The notes under the pieces are model-generated. The model was not told the origin of the DNA and searched no databases. It saw nothing but the letters and a program-made list of their open reading frames with translations. The position numbers and the translations under genes were made by a program. Positions 55,318 through 61,547 of a stretch of 64,000 bases of DNA are shown in pieces. The stretch comes from Chitinophagaceae bacterium (GTDB lineage: Bacteria; Bacteroidota; Bacteroidia; Chitinophagales; Chitinophagaceae): NCBI GenBank assembly GCA_017307755.1, contig JAFKGQ010000009.1, positions 124,001-188,000 on the forward strand, in the 5' to 3' direction. Numbering within the stretch: position 1 is the stretch's first letter; each line of letters begins with the position of its first letter.

Positions 55318-55744
55318 TATCCGTCAAATCCTGCGACCTTCCCGAAGCCCTTTTATTTTTTATAAAATCTTCTTTACCAATAAAAGGAATAACCACGCCT
55401 TCCACTTTCTCGTTCAAGCGATGTGCAAGCGCCTCCTTGAACTGTACACCATCAATGGCATTGAGAATATCGATGCGTACGGGAGGATACCCCAACTGAA
55501 TGATCGCGTTTTCCCTGAGAAAGTCTTCTTCCTTAATACCCAGCCCACCAAATCCAAAATCCTTGATCACCTGCTGCATTTTTGCGGCATTAGCCTCGCC
55601 TATATCGATCCAGATATCCAGGTCGCCCGTCTGCCGTGGTTTTCCATGCAGCGCCAGAGCGTATCCGCCAACCACCATATAGTCAACCTGATGCTTATTC
55701 AGCAGGTCAAGAAATTCTACGAAGTCCTTATTCAATTCCATCAT
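55298..55744 (-). CDS. Minimal nucleotidyltransferase, DUF6036-like
   Basis: A 148-residue cytoplasmic protein with the nucleotidyltransferase fold motif: VVGGYALALHGKPRQTGDLDIWI. G26/G27, the Asp pair D41 and D43, and D92 in VRIDIL form the expected catalytic set. Proteins of this kind are often found in two-gene toxin-antitoxin-like modules. Its start overlaps the end of the upstream partner gene by 17 bases, so they are translationally coupled. The sequence is visibly more A/T-rich than the GH genes nearby. The start could be either of two adjacent ATGs (55744 or 55741). Confidence 0.8.
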   Translation of the reverse strand: MMELNKDFVEFLDLLNKHQVDYMVVGGYALALHGKPRQTGDLDIWIDIGEANAAKMQQVIKDFGFGGLGIKEEDFLRENAIIQLGYPPVRIDILNAIDGVQFKEALAHRLNEKVEGVVIPFIGKEDFIKNKRASGRSQDLTDIKEIQA

Positions 55745-56177
55745 GCTTCATTTTGCTGATTTGGATTACCGTGCGGTCCATTTTTCTTTTCCATCCAGCG
55801 GCGCCCATGGATATAAAAGTAACCGCTGCCAATCTTTCGGTGGCAGGCCTGGAGAGCCAGTAGGAGAGGTCCTCCGTTTTCTCGTCATAGCCATGGACCG
55901 TTGTTTTCCGTATGACCCGTTCCATGCGGAAAGAAGTCTGCGCAGCCGGAGTAGGGATCGGCTGGGTCAATACCTGCTTTCGTTCTATCCTCACCTCTTC
56001 ATTCTCATAAACTGTTTTAGCCTTGGACAGGTAGTTATTAAGTGTGTTATAGTTATATTTCGGATAACTTTTGGTGAACAGCAATAGATTGGAAAAGACC
56101 TCAATAAGACGATTGGTCCTCTTTTTCCATTGAACCACCACCACGCGTCTCGGGCGGTTTTGAATAGCATTTTTCAT
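55728..56177 (-). CDS. Partner protein of the nucleotidyltransferase (unknown function)
   Basis: A 149-residue protein from the ATG at 56177 (a TTG six bases upstream opens the frame). The N-terminal half has an SYPKYNYNTLNNYLSKAK segment, familiar from small Bacteroidota proteins and probably helical. The C-terminal part carries YWLSRPATERLAAV, a motif often seen in proteins encoded next to nucleotidyltransferases. There is no signal peptide or membrane segment. It is basic (RPRRVVVVQWKKR) and may bind nucleic acid. The pair resembles a toxin-antitoxin unit, with roles unassigned. Confidence 0.65.
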   Translation of the reverse strand: MKNAIQNRPRRVVVVQWKKRTNRLIEVFSNLLLFTKSYPKYNYNTLNNYLSKAKTVYENEEVRIERKQVLTQPIPTPAAQTSFRMERVIRKTTVHGYDEKTEDLSYWLSRPATERLAAVTFISMGAAGWKRKMDRTVIQISKMKHDGIE

Positions 56178-56180
56178 ATA

Positions 56181-56212
56181 CAAATATAACCTAAAATGAC
56201 CAATATTGAAAA
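56181..56212 (-). promoter_or_regulatory. Candidate promoter of the nucleotidyltransferase pair
   Basis: On the minus strand, TTTT at 56212-56209, a 20-base spacer and TATATTTG at 56188-56181 match the Bacteroidota -33/-7 layout well. Transcription would begin near 56176, at the ATG at 56177, which implies a leaderless mRNA. The pair thus appears to have its own promoter independent of the dehydratase genes upstream. Confidence 0.5.
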
Positions 56213-56228
56213 CATATTAGTCATCAAT

Positions 56229-57497
56229 CTATTCAAAGAATGGTACGCCCGGTATTGCATATTTTTTCATAGCGGCTTCGTTGATCTCCACCCCGATGCC
56301 TGGCTTGTCCGACACGGTGATAAAGCTGTCCTTTACCCATTCTCCGTCGTAAGTGACGATCTCTTTAAACATGGGTTGTGTATGAAAGTAGGATTGCCAT
56401 TCCATGATCAGGAAGTTGGGGACGGATGCGCAGACGTGGGCGGTGGCCATGGCGCCCAGGAAGGAGGCCACCATATGGGGGGCGAAGGGTACATAATACA
56501 AGTCTGCCAGGTTGGCTATGCGTTGACCTTCTCCCAGACCTCCGCATTTCTGCAGGTCGGGCATGATGATATCCACGGCGCCTATTTCCATCATCTTTCT
56601 GAAACCGTAGGCCAGGTAGTGGTTCTCTCCTGCGCAGATGGGGGTGTTTGTCGATTGGGTGATCAGTTTATATGCGTCTACGTTCTCGGCCGGGATCGGC
56701 TCTTCCAGCCACATCAGGTTTAACGGTTCCAGTCTTTTTGCGATGGCCTGGGCGGTGACTGCGTCATAGCGGCCGTGCATATCGGCGCAGATGTCTATGT
56801 CGGGACCTACTGCTTTTCGTGCGGCGGCCAGTTGGTCGTACATGCGCTGCAGCTCGGCGGGGCTGGCTGTCCAGTTATATCTGTCGTATTTATGGGGGTC
56901 GTTTGCTTGGTCCAGATCGAACTTCATGGCGTTGAAGCCCATGTTCTTTGCTTTTGTGGCTGCCTCGGCGAAATCATCGGGTGTAGGCAGGCTGCGTTGG
57001 TACAAGGCTGTATCGCAGTATACGCGTACCTTATCCCGGAATTTGCCGCCGAGTAATTGGTAGACGGGCAGGTTCAGCGCCTTGCCGGCCAGGTCCCAGA
57101 GAGCGGCCTCTACGGCGGAAAGGACGGCGACGTACATGCCTGCCTGCGCTCCCTGGAAGAAGCCTGATTTGCGGATGTCTTCAAAGAGGCGGTGTACGTT
57201 GAGGGGGCTTTTCCCTTTTATACGTTCGCCAAAGTTTTTTACCAGGTAATAGGTGCCGGGGATGGCATCCACGCCTTCGCCGCATCCCCAGATGTCCTGA
57301 TTGGTATAGATCTTTACGAACAGGCTGCCCTGGATATAGCCGCATTTTATATCGGTGATCTTCAGGTTGGAGGGTGCGGAGGTTTTTGGGGTGCGGTCTA
57401 CTGTCTGTTCGAATGATGCGAGCGGGGCCATGGCGGCAACTGTGGCTGCTGCGGCGGTTTTGGTCAGAAATGATCTGCGAGAGGTAATATTTTTCAT
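56229..57497 (-). CDS. Enolase-superfamily sugar-acid dehydratase, Tat signal
   Basis: A 422-residue protein starting at the ATG at 57497, with a Tat signal (TSRRSFLTKTAAAATVAA). The mandelate racemase/muconate lactonizing enzyme fold is indicated by GKALNLPVYQLLGGKFRDKVRVY. The metal ligands are Asp in ICADMHGRYD and Glu residues in WLEEPIP and ICAGENHY, and the C-terminal barrel carries a His in PFAPHMVASF. The DMHGR segment is like D-galactonate dehydratase, which places a catalytic His after the first ligand. It is likely a sugar-acid dehydratase giving a 2-keto-3-deoxy acid. The substrate is not determinable. Export through Tat would be odd for this family. Confidence 0.85.
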   Translation of the reverse strand: MKNITSRRSFLTKTAAAATVAAMAPLASFEQTVDRTPKTSAPSNLKITDIKCGYIQGSLFVKIYTNQDIWGCGEGVDAIPGTYYLVKNFGERIKGKSPLNVHRLFEDIRKSGFFQGAQAGMYVAVLSAVEAALWDLAGKALNLPVYQLLGGKFRDKVRVYCDTALYQRSLPTPDDFAEAATKAKNMGFNAMKFDLDQANDPHKYDRYNWTASPAELQRMYDQLAAARKAVGPDIDICADMHGRYDAVTAQAIAKRLEPLNLMWLEEPIPAENVDAYKLITQSTNTPICAGENHYLAYGFRKMMEIGAVDIIMPDLQKCGGLGEGQRIANLADLYYVPFAPHMVASFLGAMATAHVCASVPNFLIMEWQSYFHTQPMFKEIVTYDGEWVKDSFITVSDKPGIGVEINEAAMKKYAIPGVPFFE

Positions 57498-57513
57498 GTG
57501 TTCGTTTTTGTAT

Positions 57514-58959
57514 TTAGCTCCATTGTCTGTCATGCGAGCGGACGTCGTTCCATTGGGGTGTAGGCTCGAAGTAAGACTTGTCGGTGGGCAGCAGATGTTT
57601 TTTTATCTCTGTTTCCACCAGCTCGATGCCGAGGCCGGGGGCTGTCAGGGGTACGTTGGCGTATCCTTTTTCGAACAGTTTGCGGCCATCCGTGGTCTTT
57701 ACCAGGCTTTCCCACCATTCGTTGTCGAGCGAGTGATGTTCCAGCGCCAGAAAGTTCTGTGTGGCGGCGGCGCAGTGGACATTGGCCATAAAGGATACGG
57801 GGCTGCCGGCGAAATGCATGGCCATGGCGATACCTTTTTCTTCGGCATAATCGCCGATGCGTTTGGTTTCAAGTATGCCGCCGGCTGTTGCCAGGTCGGG
57901 GTGTACGATGTCTACCGCGCCTGCGTCGATCAAGGGTTTGAAGCCGCTAAGCAGATAAATGTCCTCGCCGGTCAGTACGGGAGTTTCCAATGCATCGGAC
58001 ATTTTTTTGTATTGATCGGTGTATTCCCAGGGTACCATATCTTCCAGCCAGGCCAGGCGGAAGGGTTCTACTTTTTTTCCCCAGCGAATGGCGTTGTTCA
58101 GATCGAAATGACCGTAATGGTCGCTGGAAAGGGGTATTTCGTATCCTATCACGGAGCGTACGTCGCTGACGATCTGCGCCATGTCGTCCAGGCCTTTTTC
58201 GGTGATCTGGATGGCGGTGAAGGGGTGTTTTGTATTTGCGTAGTCCATATAGCCGCCCTGCCATTGGGCCAGGTTGCTGCCCCAGAATTTACGGTTCACC
58301 AGGGCGCCTTCCTTGTCTTTTACTTCGCCGATGGAGATATCCATTTTCAGCCAGGTCATGCCTTGTACTTCCAGGCGGTGTTTAATTTTTGCTTTGAACT
58401 CATCGAAGGTGGGGGCTTCGGGGGTATCGGCATAGAGTCTGACCTTGTCGCGGTATCTGCCGCCCAGCAATTGCCATACCGGTACATTATAGGCTTTTCC
58501 GCACAGGTCCCACAGGGCCATTTCCACGGCGCATACGCCGCCGCCTTGCCGGGCGGGGCCGCCGAACTGGCGGATCGTCTTGAACAGCATTTCCACGTTG
58601 CAGGGGTTTTGCCCCAGTATGCGGCTTTTCAGCATCAGGGCGTACCGTTCATCGGCGCCGTCGCGAACCTCACCCAGGCCGTAGATACCTTGGTTCGTAT
58701 CGATGCGGATGATGGGGGTGCGTCCCACGTTTTGTATAATACAGTACCGCATATCGGTGATCTTCAGGTCGGACGGGCTGGAATAGCGGCTGACCTTTTG
58801 TGTGCTTTGAGCAAGGATGTCTTCGATGGGGGATAATGCGGTGGCGCCGCCGAGGGCGATGCCGCCCAGGATTGATCTTTTGAGGAAAGACCGGCGACTG
58901 TCAGCGGGCCGAGGGTCTTTTAGACCCAGTTTTGCCATTAATTTTTGTGACGGTGTCAT
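57514..58959 (-). CDS. Enolase-superfamily sugar-acid dehydratase (second), Tat signal
   Basis: A 481-residue enzyme from the ATG at 58959 (one at 58938 is also possible). A Tat motif, DSRRSFLKRSILGG, lies at about residues 20-33. Fold motifs are GKAYNVPVWQLLGGRYRDKVRLY. Ligand candidates are the Asp in SSDHYGHFD and the Glu residues of WLEDMVPWE and LTGEDIYL, with a C-terminal His in MAMHFAGSP. It shares the layout of the neighbouring dehydratase but has a longer N terminus and an insert near 260-300. It overlaps the 3' end of the upstream kinase gene by 59 bases and ends 16 bases before the next dehydratase gene. Confidence 0.85.
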   Translation of the reverse strand: MTPSQKLMAKLGLKDPRPADSRRSFLKRSILGGIALGGATALSPIEDILAQSTQKVSRYSSPSDLKITDMRYCIIQNVGRTPIIRIDTNQGIYGLGEVRDGADERYALMLKSRILGQNPCNVEMLFKTIRQFGGPARQGGGVCAVEMALWDLCGKAYNVPVWQLLGGRYRDKVRLYADTPEAPTFDEFKAKIKHRLEVQGMTWLKMDISIGEVKDKEGALVNRKFWGSNLAQWQGGYMDYANTKHPFTAIQITEKGLDDMAQIVSDVRSVIGYEIPLSSDHYGHFDLNNAIRWGKKVEPFRLAWLEDMVPWEYTDQYKKMSDALETPVLTGEDIYLLSGFKPLIDAGAVDIVHPDLATAGGILETKRIGDYAEEKGIAMAMHFAGSPVSFMANVHCAAATQNFLALEHHSLDNEWWESLVKTTDGRKLFEKGYANVPLTAPGLGIELVETEIKKHLLPTDKSYFEPTPQWNDVRSHDRQWS

Positions 58960-60505
58960 AGTTATGATTTTTGTTTTTTGCGGGTGAATGTTGCTGTTGC
59001 AGTGTTGCGATGGCCTTGAATTCATCGAAAAGTTTGGTGCTGAGCTTTTCGAATATGCCGAAGTAATCGGCGTATACGGCATGGTGCTGTTTATCCGGCT
59101 TGTATACATCGGGCAGCTCGACAGTGCGGGCTGCCTCATCCAGTGATTTATAGATGCCCATTTCGGTGGCGCTTAACAGGAAGGCGCCAAAACTTACGCT
59201 GTGCGATCTTTGTCGCAGGCGGACCGGCATATTGAACATATCAGCGATCATCTGCGTCCAAAAGGGAATGGTGCCAAAACTGCCGTTGACCGAAAGGCTC
59301 TTAATATTACGTTGTTCACCAAGGGTTTTGCCGATGCTGTATATTTCGTACAATATGCCTTCGATGGTCGCGCGTACGAAATGTTTGCGTTCGTGTTTGA
59401 TATTCAGTCCGAAGTAGGCGCCCCTGGCGTCGGCGTTCCAGATGGGGGCGCGTTCGCCCAACAGATAGGGAAGGAATAACAGCCCATCCGACCCTGCCGG
59501 TACTTTGGCTGCCTCATCCATCAATTGTTCCATGCTGTTCTCCATGTCGTAGGGGTTGGAGAAGTCCCCAAACTGCCGGGTGAACCATTCGAAACAATTT
59601 CCGGCATTGTTGGTAGGCCCACCGGAGACATAGCAATCTTCGGTGAGCAGGTAGTTGAAGAAGCGCATTTGTTCGTCTTTCAAAACAGAGGGACCCATTA
59701 CCCTTACCGCCCCGCTGTCTTCGATGGTGATGGTGGCTTTTCCCTCGCCTTTTATCCCGTCGCCAAGCGTGGCCAGACAGCCATCGCTGGAGCCGATGAG
59801 TATTTTTGTTTCGGCCGGCAGACCTAATGATTGTTGGTAAGCTTTTTTCAACCGGCCGGCGCTGGTAAACACGGGCGCCACGCCGGGTAGTTTGGCGGAT
59901 GTGATCCCGGCATAATTCAATGCATCGGCTTCCCAGTCGACGGTGTGGATATTCAGCAGACCGGTGGCCGAAGCGATGCTGTAATCCATCATGTACTCCC
60001 CTGTCAGCTGGTGGACGATATAACTTTTTATAGACAGGAATTTACTGGTCAGCCTGAAGCGTTCCTTATCGTGCCGTCTGATCCATGCTATTTTCAACAG
60101 GGGTGACATGGGGTGGATGGGTGTACCTGTAGCTGCGTACAGGCTTTTACCAAGCGGGGAATCCCGTAGTTCCTGCGCTTCTTTTTTGGCGCGGTTATCG
60201 GCCCAGGTAATGGCGTAGCCGAGCGGGTTGCCATTTTTATCAACCGCGAGCACGCTGTGCATGGTGGCGCTGAAGCAGATGCAGACTACTTTGTGTTTGT
60301 GGGGATGTATATGTTCGTTCAGCAGATTTTTTAGCAAGTACAGGGTGGTAATAAATATCTGTTCGGGGTCCTGTTCGCTTTTGTCGGGTTCGGTATGAAA
60401 GGTAGGATGGTAGCCCTTCATCGAACCTATGACGCGCCCATTGAGGTCGAAGGCAAACACCCTTACTCCATATGTCCCTAATTCGATGGTTATAATGCAC
60501 TTCAT
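58901..60505 (-). CDS. FGGY family sugar/sugar-acid kinase, gluconokinase-like
   Basis: A 534-residue cytoplasmic kinase of the FGGY fold. The first ATP-binding segment is IELGTYGVRVFAFD, and CFSATMHSVLAVD with ITWADNRA resembles the gluconate kinase branch. The second domain carries ATITIEDSGAVRVMG and GGPTNNAGN. In the same operon as two dehydratases it probably phosphorylates a sugar acid or its 2-keto-3-deoxy product. The start overlaps the AraC stop by 4 bases (ATGA), showing translational coupling. The last 19 residues are in the region that overlaps the downstream gene and look poorly conserved. Confidence 0.85.
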   Translation of the reverse strand: MKCIITIELGTYGVRVFAFDLNGRVIGSMKGYHPTFHTEPDKSEQDPEQIFITTLYLLKNLLNEHIHPHKHKVVCICFSATMHSVLAVDKNGNPLGYAITWADNRAKKEAQELRDSPLGKSLYAATGTPIHPMSPLLKIAWIRRHDKERFRLTSKFLSIKSYIVHQLTGEYMMDYSIASATGLLNIHTVDWEADALNYAGITSAKLPGVAPVFTSAGRLKKAYQQSLGLPAETKILIGSSDGCLATLGDGIKGEGKATITIEDSGAVRVMGPSVLKDEQMRFFNYLLTEDCYVSGGPTNNAGNCFEWFTRQFGDFSNPYDMENSMEQLMDEAAKVPAGSDGLLFLPYLLGERAPIWNADARGAYFGLNIKHERKHFVRATIEGILYEIYSIGKTLGEQRNIKSLSVNGSFGTIPFWTQMIADMFNMPVRLRQRSHSVSFGAFLLSATEMGIYKSLDEAARTVELPDVYKPDKQHHAVYADYFGIFEKLSTKLFDEFKAIATLQQQHSPAKNKNHNYDTVTKINGKTGSKRPSAR

Positions 60506-61401
60506 TTTAACGATGATTTATTGCGCAAATGATTTTTTCTGAATTCGCTTGGCCGGAAGCCTGTAAGTTTTTTAAACGTAGTGGAAAAATGCTGTGACGA
60601 ATAGAAGCCTGTGTCCAACGCTATGTCCGTCACGCTGATCTCCGGCCGGCGCAGCAACTTAATGGCTTCGGAGATACGGATATTGATCAGGTAATTGATG
60701 GGTGAAAAGCCTGAATAGCTTTTTACTCTTTCATTGAACAGTGTAGTGCCCAGTCCCACCAGCGCCGCCATTTCTTCTACAGTCCATTGATGGGCGAGAT
60801 TTCCACGTAACACTTCTTCGAGATGCATGAATGTTTTTGGGAAGTCGCGTCCGGAATGGTTTTGTCTGGTCATTTGCCGGGTGGCCTGTATCAGCAGCTC
60901 GGTCACCTGATGGTTGATACGGGCCTGGTAGCCTATTTCCTGGCTGTACAGTTCAGTGTGTATGCATTTGAGTATTTTACCGGCTTCGCTGAACCTGGCG
61001 AGTACGGGGGAATTGGTGAGTGATAGGATCTTGCCGATGGCGGCGCCTTCGCTTTCCGACAGACCGCTCCATTTACCCGGCAGTATATAGCCATCGGCGG
61101 CCTTTTGCATGCGCAGGTGGATCCAGGTGAAGGCGCCGATCTCCAGTACGCCGTTGTCGCTGCCGAACGAGGAGCCGGGCAGCACCAGGGCTACATCTCC
61201 GGGATAAAAGATAAAGGGCTGCCGATCGATGCGCCATTCGAACCTGCCATCTAAAACATAGTAGATCCTGACGCCATCCGTGGTTGTCGTGAGAAAAGTG
61301 TTGAGTTGGATCGAGCCATTCTTTTTTATGCCTACTTCCAGCATATGCGGGAACAGGCGCAATTCTGCCGAAAAACCTTGTTGTAGCACAAATTGATTCA
61401 T
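60502..61401 (-). CDS. AraC family transcriptional regulator (second)
   Basis: A 299-residue regulator with a cupin-like N-terminal half (RIYYVLDGRFEWRIDRQPFIFYPGDVAL) and a C-terminal AraC domain (about 195-295, with LDTGFYSSQHFSTTFKKLTGFRPSEFRKN). It heads the minus-strand sugar-acid operon and is divergent from the third SusC gene by 146 bases. It is a likely local activator of the kinase and dehydratases and perhaps of the divergent receptor. Confidence 0.9.
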   Translation of the reverse strand: MNQFVLQQGFSAELRLFPHMLEVGIKKNGSIQLNTFLTTTTDGVRIYYVLDGRFEWRIDRQPFIFYPGDVALVLPGSSFGSDNGVLEIGAFTWIHLRMQKAADGYILPGKWSGLSESEGAAIGKILSLTNSPVLARFSEAGKILKCIHTELYSQEIGYQARINHQVTELLIQATRQMTRQNHSGRDFPKTFMHLEEVLRGNLAHQWTVEEMAALVGLGTTLFNERVKSYSGFSPINYLINIRISEAIKLLRRPEISVTDIALDTGFYSSQHFSTTFKKLTGFRPSEFRKNHLRNKSSLK

Positions 61402-61547
61402 ATGGCTTGTTGCGGAGCGTGTATAAAGAAAAGAAATTTATCGATCAGTTATGTACAAAATTCAACACTGTTTTATTTTGGAAGTTTTTGAATGCAATTC
61501 CGGATAATTTGGGGCCCGAACGATTACTCATCAAAACAACTGGCTAT

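Noticed and set aside
57355..58836. A 493-codon open frame on the plus strand
   Set aside because: It is antisense across two dehydratase genes with clear enolase-superfamily motifs. The translated sequence is low-complexity Gly/Phe/Val without domain content.
58960..59139. 60-residue N-terminal extension of the second dehydratase
   Set aside because: The extension lies inside the kinase gene and has no homology-like content. The ATG at 58959 is followed shortly by a Tat motif.
61440..61547. Promoter of the third SusC gene
   Set aside because: An ATAATTTG word near 61504 is offset by one base from the consensus and has no well-spaced -33 element, so I did not annotate it.
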